Assembly: GCA_964571695.1 (NCBI GenBank)
Contig: CAZNDG010000055.1
Location: forward strand, 1-17,041
Reading direction: 5' to 3'
Source: UBA8958 sp964571695
Lineage (GTDB): Bacteria; Desulfobacterota; Syntrophia; Syntrophales; UBA8958
Length of the DNA: 17,041 bases
Positions within the stretch are counted from its first letter, which is position 1. Every line of letters starts with the position of its first letter. Below the pieces are notes generated by a model, which made no database searches, was not told the origin of the DNA, and worked only from the letters and a program-made list of their open reading frames with translations. This document shows positions 1 to 7,092 of the stretch, piece after piece. A program made the position numbers and the translations under genes.

Positions 1-1063
1 TCATGACGCAAAGGACAAAGAGGACCAGCAGGAGCAGGACGTGAAACAGCCAGTGACTGGCGGGGATGACAAACAGGATGACCCCGAGGATGATCACCTC
101 CGGCCAGAGATACATGCTGGTCAGGGAAAATTGGTCGCCGTCCCGGAAGGTGATGATGAAGCTGGCGAGATAAAGGGCCAGCGGGAGCACCCAGACCAGG
201 GGGAAGGACCCGATTTCCATGGCGATCAGATTGGTGACCGTGACCAGCAGCGCGGAAGAGAGAAAACTCAGCAGGAGCCAGAAGGCATAGCCCCTGTCCC
301 GGTCGGCTTCGTCCCCGCCGGCCGCCGCCCCGGCCATGGCGCCGGTCGATCCCGCTTTCCGCGAACGATCAGGGGATGCACCCGGATTTGCCTTTGCTTC
401 CCCGTCGTCATCCTCCGGCATGATCCTCCCCCCAGTTGTCGCTGAGTTTGCCGCCTCTTGCTCCCCGGCGGGGGAAGAGTCCGGGCCCGTGACGAGCCGG
501 GGGCGGAGAAAACTCCAGACGCCCGCGGCGGCGAGAAGATAGCTGAGATACCCGCCGCTCCAGATCAGGCTCTGCACGTGGAGTCCCAGGAACGGTTCCG
601 CCAGGAGGGGGTAGCCCAGCAGGGCCGCCAGGGAGCCGGCGTTGGAGGTGGCGTAAAGGGTATAGGGGTTGAAGGAGCGGGGAAGGGAAGCCCGGGTCAC
701 CCAGAGCTGGACGACGACCACCGTGGTGGACAGCACGGCGAAGGGCAGGGCGATATGCCGGGTCAGAGTGAGCAGCAGCGGCCAGACATCACCGCTCGGG
801 GCGACCTCGGTGATCATCGCCAGGGGGAGGTTGGCCAGCGGCAGCAGGAGGAGGGCCAGATGCCAGCGTCCCAGGCGTTTGGCCAGGAGATGGGCGTAGA
901 GGTAGCCCAGCAGCAGGAGAAACTGGAAATACATCAGGCAGACCAGCCAGATATGCACGGCGCCGCCGAAATAGGGGACCAGGAGGCGGCCGGTCAAAGG
1001 CTCCAGGCCGAACAGCAGGAAAGCCCCCAAAAAGACCATGATGTGAAGAAGCGGCAAGCCCAT
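1..1063 (-). CDS. Fused MFS/spermidine synthase-like membrane protein, N-terminal part (partial)
   Basis: I translated the minus strand by eye from an ATG at 1063. The frame stays open for about 354 codons and runs off the window edge, so the C-terminus is missing. The start of the protein reads MGLPLLHIMVFLGAFLLFGL. It continues with a motif like LVPYFGGAVHIWLVCL, then YTLYATSNAGSLAALLGYPL, then FWLLLSFLSSALLVTVTNLI and PLVWVLPLALYLASFI. These phrases are characteristic of the integral-membrane half of fused MFS/spermidine-synthase proteins. The predicted methyltransferase-like aminopropyltransferase domain would lie beyond the edge. Between the membrane blocks there is a hydrophilic, Gly/Ala/Asp-rich loop of about 65-70 residues (roughly residues 185-250), unusually long for a loop. 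A stop lies 12 codons upstream of the chosen ATG; another in-frame ATG is at 1039. No strong ribosome binding site is visible. Substrate unknown. Confidence 0.8.
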   Translation of the reverse strand, partial: MGLPLLHIMVFLGAFLLFGLEPLTGRLLVPYFGGAVHIWLVCLMYFQFLLLLGYLYAHLLAKRLGRWHLALLLLPLANLPLAMITEVAPSGDVWPLLLTLTRHIALPFAVLSTTVVVVQLWVTRASLPRSFNPYTLYATSNAGSLAALLGYPLLAEPFLGLHVQSLIWSGGYLSYLLAAAGVWSFLRPRLVTGPDSSPAGEQEAANSATTGGRIMPEDDDGEAKANPGASPDRSRKAGSTGAMAGAAAGGDEADRDRGYAFWLLLSFLSSALLVTVTNLIAMEIGSFPLVWVLPLALYLASFIITFRDGDQFSLTSMYLWPEVIILGVILFVIPASHWLFHVLLLLVLFVLCVM

Positions 1064-1162
1064 GGGGATGGTATATGTCTTGGCGGTGGGAAAAAATCAA
1101 GAGGATTTGGCTGATGTCGTGCCTTTATTGTCTAAGGGGACGGAAATAAGATCAATTGAGGA

Positions 1163-1191
1163 TTGATTTTTCCGCCGGTTTCCTGTAAAGT
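1163..1191 (+). promoter_or_regulatory. Candidate sigma-70 promoter for the fatty-acid transporter
   Basis: TTGATT at 1163-1168 and TAAAGT at 1186-1191 are separated by exactly 17 bases; each hexamer matches the consensus at four of six positions. Transcription would begin near 1198, giving a leader of about 140 bases that contains the terminator hairpin at 1264-1300. This was assigned by eye and has no independent support. Confidence 0.35.
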
Positions 1192-1263
1192 CGCCAGAAA
1201 TTTTAATTTTATCGTCTTCTCCGAGTATCAACGCCTGCGGGAGGGGTTATGAGGATGAGGTTC

Positions 1264-1300
1264 AAAAAATCCGCGTCATTGTGTGACGGCGGATTTTTTT
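1264..1300 (+). terminator. Intrinsic terminator in the atoE leader (possible attenuator)
   Basis: The left arm at 1264-1278 pairs with the right arm at 1284-1299: AAAAAATCCGCGTCA opposite TGACGGCGGATTTTTT, with a single bulged base and a 5-base loop, followed by a T-run. It lies about 40 bases upstream of the atoE start codon and there is no plus-strand gene upstream for it to end. That position is typical of attenuators and riboswitch expression platforms. Because both arms carry A/T runs it could also work in the other direction, but the minus-strand gene at 1063 starts downstream of it rather than ending there. Confidence 0.6.
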
Positions 1301-1340
1301 ATTTTCATAATGGATCATTTTTTAATAAGGAGGTGTTGTT

Positions 1341-2696
1341 ATGTTAAGAAAGCTTGCTTCATTTTTTACCTATTTAATGCGTCATTACCTGCCTGACGCC
1401 TACCTGTTCGCCATCCTGCTGACGTTTATCTCGGCGGTTTTGGCCCTGATCTTCACACCGTCGGACATCATGAAGGTGATCACGACCTGGGGAGGCGGTT
1501 TCTACGGGATCATCGCCTTTGCCATGCAGATGATCCTCGTCCTGGTGACGGGATATATCCTGGCCCTGACGCCCCCCATGAAGAAGGTCCTCGACTGGGT
1601 GGCGGCAAGGGCGGATACCCCCGTCAAGGGTGCGATGATCGTCGCCTTTGTCGGTGGCGTCGGCTCGTGGATCAACTGGGGCTTCGGCCTGATCTTCGCG
1701 GGGCTCCTTGCCCTCGAGGTGGCCCGGCGGACCCGGAAAGCGGACTTTCCCGTTCTCATCGGCGCCGCCTACAGCGGGTTTATCTGCTGGCACATGGGCT
1801 TCTCAAGCTCCATCGGCCTCCTTCTGGCAACGCCCAAGGCGCCCCAGAATTTCATCGAAAAGATTACCGGTCAGGTCGTTCCCGTTGCCGATACGATCTT
1901 TGCCTCCTGGAACCTGATTCCCGCGGCGATTATCATTTTGGGCCTGCCCGTCCTCTTTTATCTGATCCATCCCAAGGAAGAGGATACGATCAGCATCTCC
2001 GCTGATCGTTTGAAGGAGATGGAGGACCAGACCGTCAAGGTTGAGATGCCGGCTAATCCCACCCTGGCGGAGCGCATCGACCACAGTTACGTCATCAACA
2101 TGATCTTTGCCGCCATGGGCGTATTCTATCTCTTTCTCCACTTTTCCAGTAAAGGCCTCGATCTCAACCTGAATATCGTCATCTTCATCTTCTTCATCGC
2201 CGGCGTCATCCTCCACGGCAAACCCATCAACTACGTGAGCGCCATGAATATCGCCATCCGTTCCGCCGGCGGCATCGCCCTGCAGTTCCCCCTCTACGGC
2301 GGCATCATGGGTATCCTCATCGGAACGGGACTGGCCAAGGTCATCGCCGGCTGGTTTGTCGCCGTCTCCACCCCGGAAACCTTCTACATGATGCAATTTT
2401 GGGGAGCCGGCTTGGTCAACCTCTTCGTCCCCTCCGGCGGCGGTCAGTGGGCCGTCCAGGGACCGATTACCATCGAGGCGGCCAAGATGATGAGCATCGA
2501 TCCCGTCAAGTCGGCGATGATGGTAGCCTGGGGCGACCAGTGGACGAACATGATCCAGCCCTTCTGGGCCCTGCCGCTCCTGGGTCTGGCGGGACTTTCG
2601 GCCAAGGACATCATGGGCTATACAACCATGACCCTCCTCTGGGCCGGCTTTGTGCTGAGCGGTTTTGCCCTCCTTGTCGGCTTTGGGGTGATGTAA
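1341..2696 (+). CDS. atoE: Short-chain fatty acid transporter, AtoE/SCFA_trans family
   Basis: A 451-residue integral membrane protein of the AtoE family (about 440 residues is usual), predicted to move short-chain fatty acids such as acetoacetate or butyrate across the inner membrane. It is hydrophobic throughout with roughly ten or more membrane segments. Recognisable family stretches are GGFYGIIAFAMQM near the N-terminus, GGVGSWINWGFGLIFAGLLA around residues 105-125, and the signature LVNLFVPSGGGQWAVQGP around residues 357-375. The start is fixed by a strong AAGGAGGTG ribosome binding site before the ATG. It is not in an operon with neighbours: a terminator-like hairpin precedes it and an inverted repeat follows it. 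In syntrophic anaerobes such a transporter would fit crotonate or butyrate uptake or product export, but the substrate is inferred from the family only. Confidence 0.93.
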   Translation: MLRKLASFFTYLMRHYLPDAYLFAILLTFISAVLALIFTPSDIMKVITTWGGGFYGIIAFAMQMILVLVTGYILALTPPMKKVLDWVAARADTPVKGAMIVAFVGGVGSWINWGFGLIFAGLLALEVARRTRKADFPVLIGAAYSGFICWHMGFSSSIGLLLATPKAPQNFIEKITGQVVPVADTIFASWNLIPAAIIILGLPVLFYLIHPKEEDTISISADRLKEMEDQTVKVEMPANPTLAERIDHSYVINMIFAAMGVFYLFLHFSSKGLDLNLNIVIFIFFIAGVILHGKPINYVSAMNIAIRSAGGIALQFPLYGGIMGILIGTGLAKVIAGWFVAVSTPETFYMMQFWGAGLVNLFVPSGGGQWAVQGPITIEAAKMMSIDPVKSAMMVAWGDQWTNMIQPFWALPLLGLAGLSAKDIMGYTTMTLLWAGFVLSGFALLVGFGVM

Positions 2697-2717
2697 TTAT
2701 TTCCAACCTATTTGTTC

Positions 2718-2750
2718 ACAGGCCGCCTTTCCCTGCGAGAGGCGGCCTGT
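2718..2750 (+). terminator. Inverted repeat after atoE, probable transcription end
   Basis: ACAGGCCGCCT at 2718-2728 pairs perfectly with AGGCGGCCTGT at 2740-2750 across an 11-base loop. It begins 22 bases after the transporter stop codon. There is no T-run on the 3' side, so it is a stable GC-rich hairpin rather than a textbook intrinsic terminator. Confidence 0.5.
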
Positions 2751-2806
2751 CTAATTCCCGCCCCGTCCTGCCTTTGCGTATTTTTCGAAACAAACAAACA
2801 TTCACA

Positions 2807-2835
2807 TTGACACCTCTGCCGCGATTCTTTAATAG
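2807..2835 (+). promoter_or_regulatory. Candidate sigma-70 promoter for the AMIN-domain gene
   Basis: A perfect TTGACA at 2807-2812 is followed after 17 bases by TAATAG at 2830-2835, a weak -10 with three of six matches. The predicted start of transcription near 2842 leaves a short leader ending in the AGGAAGGA ribosome binding site ahead of 2866. Confidence 0.45.
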
Positions 2836-2865
2836 GCCGGGAAAAAACGTGAGGAAGGATATCCG

Positions 2866-3366
2866 ATGAGCGAAAAGTATCGGGGAAGAACAACCGGAAT
2901 GCACCTCATGAAGTTTTTATTGTTTATTGCCGCCCTGGCGATGGCGACGGTGGGAATGGTCGGAACCGTGGGCGCGGAAGGGTGTCTCATCAAGGAAATA
3001 AGATTGGAGAAACAAGAAAACGACGGAGATTCCGTCGTCATCGCCATGACGGGATGTCATGCCCCCAGGGTAACCGGATTGGAAGGGAAGACGCCGCGGA
3101 TCGTCCTCGATTTTCCTGAAGGCCGTTTCCAGGGGCGCCGGACATTGCAGATGAATGTTGACGGCGGCAGTGTCTTCAGAATCCGGGGGGCAAAACACGA
3201 ACGGCCCTTGGACATGCTGCGTATCGTCCTTGATTTGAAACCGGGACGTTCCTACGGCGCCGAACAGACCTGGTACCAAGGCGAAGGCAATTATGTCGTC
3301 ACCATAAAACCGGCGCCGGCCATTTCACCGCGGACCAGTGACACCGGCGTCGCGAAAGAGAAATGA
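2866..3366 (+). CDS. Secreted AMIN-domain protein
   Basis: A 166-residue protein. After a short charged N-terminus it has a hydrophobic signal segment (about residues 15-35, containing MKFLLFIAALAMATVG and ending near VGAEG). One AMIN-like beta domain follows (about residues 40-150), with the alternating pattern VVIAMTGCHAPRV, PRIVLDFPEG, FRIRGAKHE and MLRIVLDLKP. AMIN domains localise periplasmic proteins to peptidoglycan or to secretin/pilus assembly sites. Here there is no catalytic amidase domain, so it is probably an accessory envelope protein. The ATG at 2866 is preceded by AGGAAGGA at good spacing; ATGs at 2899 and 2908 would give a more conventional signal peptide. No lipobox cysteine is visible at the cleavage region. 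It appears to be transcribed alone. Confidence 0.75.
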   Translation: MSEKYRGRTTGMHLMKFLLFIAALAMATVGMVGTVGAEGCLIKEIRLEKQENDGDSVVIAMTGCHAPRVTGLEGKTPRIVLDFPEGRFQGRRTLQMNVDGGSVFRIRGAKHERPLDMLRIVLDLKPGRSYGAEQTWYQGEGNYVVTIKPAPAISPRTSDTGVAKEK

Positions 3367-3421
3367 ACGCTGTTTATCCGACTGCTCCGGCGATCTTGTC
3401 AGCATGAATTTTCAGGACTAT

Positions 3422-3439
3422 TGCGAAAAATATTTCGCA
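3422..3439. promoter_or_regulatory. 18-bp dyad, possible enhancer-binding site upstream of the sigma-54 promoter
   Basis: TGCGAAA and TTTCGCA are perfect inverted repeats separated by AATA. The dyad lies about 125 bp upstream of the -24/-12 element at 3565, the distance range at which sigma-54 activators usually bind. There is no T-run, so it does not look like a terminator for the gene ending at 3366. The link to an activator is inference. Confidence 0.35.
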
Positions 3440-3564
3440 CCGCAAAGATAATTATCCGGTTTTACCTTCACCTACCACCGTCTTATCCGTGGACGAAATC
3501 ACTGCATCCTGAATAAAGTCAATATTTATAAATAGTTTCATGTTTGTAGCCGGATTGAAGGCTT

Positions 3565-3580
3565 TGGCATGTATCCTGCT
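3565..3580 (+). promoter_or_regulatory. Sigma-54 (-24/-12) promoter of the lipid operon
   Basis: TGGCATGTATCCTGCT matches the sigma-54 consensus TGGCACG-N4-TTGCW at all fixed positions except two (T for C and C for T). The invariant GG (3566-3567) and GC (3578-3579) have the required 10-base spacing. Transcription would start near 3591, leaving a leader of about 30 bases that contains the AAGGAGAAAG ribosome binding site of the first operon gene. If correct, the operon needs an ATP-driven enhancer-binding activator and is switched on by a specific signal; no such activator is encoded in the window. Confidence 0.6.
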
Positions 3581-3620
3581 GTAGGGCGGGTGATTCATTT
3601 TTTTCCAAGGAGAAAGAAAC

Positions 3621-4571
3621 ATGCCGAATACCGAGAAAACCGTCGCGGTCGTCTTTCCCGGTCAAGGTGCGCAACGTCCGGGAATGGGGAAGGATTTCTA
3701 CACCGAACTCAGCATTTGCCGCCGGACCTATGAGGAGGCCGCCGACGCCCTGGGATGGGATGTCGGCGCGATCTGTTTCGGAGCCGATGATCGTCTGGAC
3801 AGGACGGAATATACCCAGCCTTGCCTCCTGGTCACGGAAATCGCCATGTTCCGGGGCCTCCAGGCAAGGTACGGCCTGGACCCCGCTTACTTCGGCGGTC
3901 ACAGTCTTGGGGAGTTCTCCGCCCTGGTGGCGGCCGGGGTCATGCCGCTGGTTGATGCCGTACGGGTCGTACATGCCCGGGGGCGCCTCATGCAGGAAGC
4001 AGTTCCGCCGGGACTGGGAGGCATGGCGGCGGTTATTGCCGATGATCTCGATGCCGAGGAGTTGGAGGATGCCCTGACGGACCTGCCGGTGGACATCGCC
4101 AACGTCAATTCGGCCCGCCAGATCGTCATCAGCGGCCATACCGGAGCCCTGCCCGACGCGGCGGTGCGGATCACCGACATCCTGGGAGCGGATGCCGCCT
4201 GCCGCTTCGTTCCCCTCAACGTCAGCGCCCCTTTTCACAGCCGCTTCATGCGACCCGTGGAACGGGAGTTTTCCAATGTTCTCAAGGGCATCCGTGATGA
4301 TGTGGACGCCCGGAAGGCGGTGGCGGTGACGTCCAATTACACGGGCCGTTTCCATACCCGCTACCCCGAAGATCTCTTCTGTTACCTTACCTATCAGTTG
4401 GGAAGCCGGGTCCGCTGGCGGGAGAACATGGAACTCATCGCCGCCGAAGCCGACACGATCTACGAGATAGGCCCGGGTCGGCCATTGCGGGAGTTCTTCA
4501 AGACCCTGGGGGTCAACTGCCTCTCCGTGCTCACCCTTTCCGGAGCCGAGCGGATTTTCGGGAGCAACTGA
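3621..4571 (+). CDS. fabD: Malonyl-CoA:ACP transacylase (FabD-like)
   Basis: A 316-residue acyltransferase that would load malonyl units from CoA onto an acyl carrier protein in the cytoplasm. All family landmarks are visible: FPGQGAQ at 12-18 (oxyanion Gln15), the nucleophile elbow GHSLGEFSAL with Ser95, the carboxylate-binding Arg120 in ARGRLMQEAVP (pointing to malonyl rather than a neutral acyl group), and the catalytic His206 in SAPFHSRFM. Length is normal for FabD (about 310). The ATG is preceded by AAGGAGAAAG. It is the first gene after the sigma-54 promoter, and the next gene begins five bases after its stop. The symbol is at family level: this is likely a second, pathway-dedicated FabD and not the housekeeping copy, because the neighbours form a specialised set. 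Confidence 0.93.
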   Translation: MPNTEKTVAVVFPGQGAQRPGMGKDFYTELSICRRTYEEAADALGWDVGAICFGADDRLDRTEYTQPCLLVTEIAMFRGLQARYGLDPAYFGGHSLGEFSALVAAGVMPLVDAVRVVHARGRLMQEAVPPGLGGMAAVIADDLDAEELEDALTDLPVDIANVNSARQIVISGHTGALPDAAVRITDILGADAACRFVPLNVSAPFHSRFMRPVEREFSNVLKGIRDDVDARKAVAVTSNYTGRFHTRYPEDLFCYLTYQLGSRVRWRENMELIAAEADTIYEIGPGRPLREFFKTLGVNCLSVLTLSGAERIFGSN

Positions 4572-4575
4572 AAAT

Positions 4576-5775
4576 ATGGACTTCAATTTATCATCTCAGC
4601 AGCGTTCCTATGTGGAGACGGTGCAAAGGTTCGTCAAGACGGAGATCATTCCCCGTTGCCTGGAAATGGACCGCCGGCATGAGTTTCCTTTCGAGATCAT
4701 CCGCCGGGCCTGGGAATTGGGAATCCTCAATCTGAGCATCCCCGGCCGGTTGAAAGGCTATGATCTGGATGCAGTTTCCTCCGCCCTCATCATCGCGGAA
4801 CTCTCCTTCGGGGATTCCGGAATCGCCACCTCGGCCATGTGCAACGACCTGGCCAATGCCGTCATCGCCCAACACGGCACCGCCGCCCAGCAGGATTCCT
4901 TCCTCGCTCCTTTCGTGGCCGCGCCGCTTTTGGCCTCCTTCTGCCTGACCGAACCGGGGGCCGGTTCGGACAACAGCGCCATGACCACGTTCATGAGCCG
5001 CCGGGAAGACGGCTCTTATCTGTTGAACGGCGCCAAGTGCTTCATCACTAACGCCTCCTTCGCCTCCCAATTCACCGTTTTCTGCAAGGTCGGCAAGCCG
5101 ACGGGAAATTTCATGGCCTGCGTCATCGTCCCCGTGCCGGCGCCGTCGGTGGAGGAGATTGCCGGGGGATTCGCCGCGGGACGGCAAATCGAGCTTCCTG
5201 CCGGCGGCCTCATCACGGTGGGCAAACCGGAAGACAAACTGGGGCAGCGTCTTTCGAATACCGCGGCGGTAACATTCGAGGATGTGATCGTCACCCCGGA
5301 GCAGATCATAGGTGACCGGCGGCGGGGATTTCAATATGTCATCGACGTCCTCGATTATGCCCGCCCCATGGTGGCGGCCATAGGCGTCGGCCTGTCCCGC
5401 CGGGCCCTAACGGTGACCCTGAGCTACACTCGGGAGCGCCGGCAGTTCGGTCAGCGGCTCTGCGATCTGCCGGTCGCCCGGGAGACCCTGACGGCGATGT
5501 GGAAGAAATTGGAACTGGCGGAACTTTCCCTGATGAAAGCCGCCTGTTGCCTCCAGGAGCAGCGGGAAGACCGGGGCGTGTACGCCTCCTTGGCCAAGAA
5601 CACCGCCGCCGAGGCGGCCCTCTTTTGCGCCAATGAAGGTCTTCATCTCCACGGCGGCTATGGGTTCATGAACGAATACGAGATCGCGAAACTCGTCCGG
5701 GACGCCCATATCATCGACATCTACGAAGGCGTCCGGGAGGTGCAGAACATGATCATCGGCCGGGAGATATGCTGA
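4576..5775 (+). CDS. Acyl-CoA dehydrogenase family flavoprotein
   Basis: A 399-residue member of the acyl-CoA dehydrogenase family, which uses FAD to interconvert saturated and trans-2-unsaturated acyl thioesters. Visible landmarks are the FAD/substrate motif CLTEPGAGSD, GAKCFITNA, the family stretch YTRERRQFGQRL, the C-terminal HGGYGFMNEY and DIYEGVREVQNMIIGREI; Glu384 in IYEG is in the usual catalytic-base position. Length is typical. It is spaced 4 bases after the transacylase gene and overlaps the KAS III gene by 7 bases, so it is clearly part of the operon. The operon lacks a classical enoyl reductase, so this enzyme could act as the reductase on an ACP-bound chain. Alternatively it could introduce a double bond, or prepare a starter acyl-CoA for the KAS III. 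The direction and carrier are not decidable from sequence. Confidence 0.9.
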   Translation: MDFNLSSQQRSYVETVQRFVKTEIIPRCLEMDRRHEFPFEIIRRAWELGILNLSIPGRLKGYDLDAVSSALIIAELSFGDSGIATSAMCNDLANAVIAQHGTAAQQDSFLAPFVAAPLLASFCLTEPGAGSDNSAMTTFMSRREDGSYLLNGAKCFITNASFASQFTVFCKVGKPTGNFMACVIVPVPAPSVEEIAGGFAAGRQIELPAGGLITVGKPEDKLGQRLSNTAAVTFEDVIVTPEQIIGDRRRGFQYVIDVLDYARPMVAAIGVGLSRRALTVTLSYTRERRQFGQRLCDLPVARETLTAMWKKLELAELSLMKAACCLQEQREDRGVYASLAKNTAAEAALFCANEGLHLHGGYGFMNEYEIAKLVRDAHIIDIYEGVREVQNMIIGREIC

Positions 5776-6926
5776 ATATGCTGTACCTCCACGGTTTAGG
5801 CCACTTCCATCCGGAAAACGTGATCGACAATCGCTTTCTCGAAGAACTGGATATCGGGACGAGTGACGACTGGATCCTGGAGCGAGTGGGAATCCGGGAG
5901 CGCCGCACCTCTCTGGATCTGTCCTACATCCGGGAGACGAGGAACAAGGATCTGCGGGCGGCGGCGGAAGCGAGCCGCTACACCAACGCCCAGGCCGGGG
6001 CGGCGGCGGCGAAGCAGGCCCTGGCCCAAACCGGGATTGCTCCGGCGGATGTCGGTCTCGTAATCTCCGGCAGTTCCGCGCCCGATCACGTCACTCCTTC
6101 CGAGGCGGCAACCGTGGCGGCGGAACTGGGCATCGAGGCGCCGTGTTTCGACATCAACGCGGCCTGTGCCACCTTCGGAGTCCAGTTGACCTATTTGGAC
6201 CGGATGAAACCGGAAGCCCTGCCCCCCTTCATCCTGCTGGTGAACCCGGAGAACCTTACGCGATGCATCGATTATTCGGATCGCAATACGGCGGTCCTTT
6301 TCGGAGACGGCAGCGCCGCCGCCGTGGTTTCGGCGACGGAACCGGCGCCGTTGCGCCTGACGTCCGTTGATTGCGACTCTCAACCGGCGTCCTGGCAGAA
6401 GGCAGTCATTCCCCGGGCAGGATATTTCCAGCAGGATGGAAGTGCCGTCCAGGGTTTCGCCATCAGGAAGATGACGGAGGAGATCCGGCGCTTTCATGAC
6501 TTTCGTAAGGGATGTTCCATTTTTCCATCCGCCGGCGGTTGCCGACCCCTTGGGCCAGGGAAGGAAGGAATTGTTCGGATGGCGAATTGCGTGACCGGGG
6601 CCGAAAGAGTTTCCGGATCGGCGCCGGAAATGGCGGTGGGGGCGACGGAACGGACGCCTCGCCTTGGCGTTAACGGCCATCGTCTTCTTTTCATTGGTCA
6701 TCAGGCGAACTTGAGCGTGCTGAATACCGTTTGCGAGCGCTCGGCAATTCCCGATGACTGTCACTGGCGGAATGTGGTCATGTACGGCAATACGGGCTGC
6801 TCCGGCGCCCCCGCCGTGATGAGCCAGCGTAGGAAAGAGCTGCGGCCGCGGGATGTCCTGATCATGGCCCTGGTCGGAGCGGGTCTTACCTGGGCGACCC
6901 TGGTCTGGCAGGTAGGCGAGTGTTGA
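5769..6926 (+). CDS. 3-oxoacyl-ACP synthase III (KAS III/FabH-like) with an in-frame insertion
   Basis: A 385-residue thiolase-fold condensing enzyme that would start chains by joining an acyl-CoA to malonyl-ACP. The catalytic triad is intact: Cys133 in DINAACATFG, His311 in FIGHQANL and Asn341 in YGNTGCSGAP. FabH is usually about 320-340 residues. The excess lies in one place, roughly residues 247-297, between the helix AIRKMTEEIRRF and the LLFIGHQAN strand, where other KAS III enzymes have only about 15 residues. The inserted stretch is rich in Gly, Pro, Ala and Arg and resembles nothing in the fold (see 6514-6651). The ATG at 5769 overlaps the preceding stop; an ATG at 5778 is a possible alternative start. 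If the insert disorders the active-site region the enzyme could be impaired, but the frame is preserved on both sides. Confidence 0.87.
   Translation: MLNMLYLHGLGHFHPENVIDNRFLEELDIGTSDDWILERVGIRERRTSLDLSYIRETRNKDLRAAAEASRYTNAQAGAAAAKQALAQTGIAPADVGLVISGSSAPDHVTPSEAATVAAELGIEAPCFDINAACATFGVQLTYLDRMKPEALPPFILLVNPENLTRCIDYSDRNTAVLFGDGSAAAVVSATEPAPLRLTSVDCDSQPASWQKAVIPRAGYFQQDGSAVQGFAIRKMTEEIRRFHDFRKGCSIFPSAGGCRPLGPGKEGIVRMANCVTGAERVSGSAPEMAVGATERTPRLGVNGHRLLFIGHQANLSVLNTVCERSAIPDDCHWRNVVMYGNTGCSGAPAVMSQRRKELRPRDVLIMALVGAGLTWATLVWQVGEC
6514..6651. repeat. Possible small palindromic element inserted in frame in the KAS III gene
   Basis: This 138-bp stretch (46 codons) corresponds to the non-homologous block of the KAS III protein. 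Its ends are imperfect inverted repeats: 6514-6533 against the reverse complement of 6632-6651 agrees at 13 of 20 positions, with three further G-T pairs, including matching GTTCC/GGAAC tips and CCGCC/GGCGG inner blocks. A second hairpin, TTCCGG/CCGGAA, lies at 6611-6629. In-frame protein-coding insertion with terminal dyads recalls the palindromic elements known from Rickettsia genes; whether this sequence is multicopy in the genome cannot be seen here. Confidence 0.35.
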
Positions 6927-6992
6927 AATCTGTGCTTTCCTTAAGACAGTGCGGAAAAATGATGACTTCACAATAAATGATGAAGCGCGATG

Positions 6993-7028
6993 CCGTATTT
7001 GGACTTTTTACGATGTCGTCCAATACGG
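6993..7028. promoter_or_regulatory. Hairpin in the leader of the FabA-like gene
   Basis: CCGTATTTGGAC at 6993-7004 pairs with GTCCAATACGG at 7018-7028 with one bulged T and a 13-base loop containing a T-run. It sits in the 166-bp gap between the KAS III and FabA-like genes. It could slow or stop transcription inside the operon, stabilise a processed transcript, or be an operator; no clear promoter accompanies it. Confidence 0.35.
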
Positions 7029-7092
7029 GACGGGATCTACCGCCGCGACCGGGAAGACTCGAAACCGGGACAAGCGGTGAGGATGGGGAGGA

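Noticed and set aside
41..1114. Plus-strand ORFs of 134 and 218 residues opposite the membrane-protein gene
   Set aside because: They are hydrophilic, Gln/Gly/Asp-rich mirror images of a hydrophobic membrane gene on the minus strand whose family motifs are recognisable.
3519..4586. 355-residue minus-strand ORF opposite the FabD-like gene
   Set aside because: It lies opposite a gene with all catalytic motifs and has the composition of an antisense shadow.
5796..6971. 391-residue minus-strand ORF opposite the KAS III gene
   Set aside because: It is an Arg/Gly-rich shadow with no recognisable fold; the plus strand carries the Cys-His-Asn triad.
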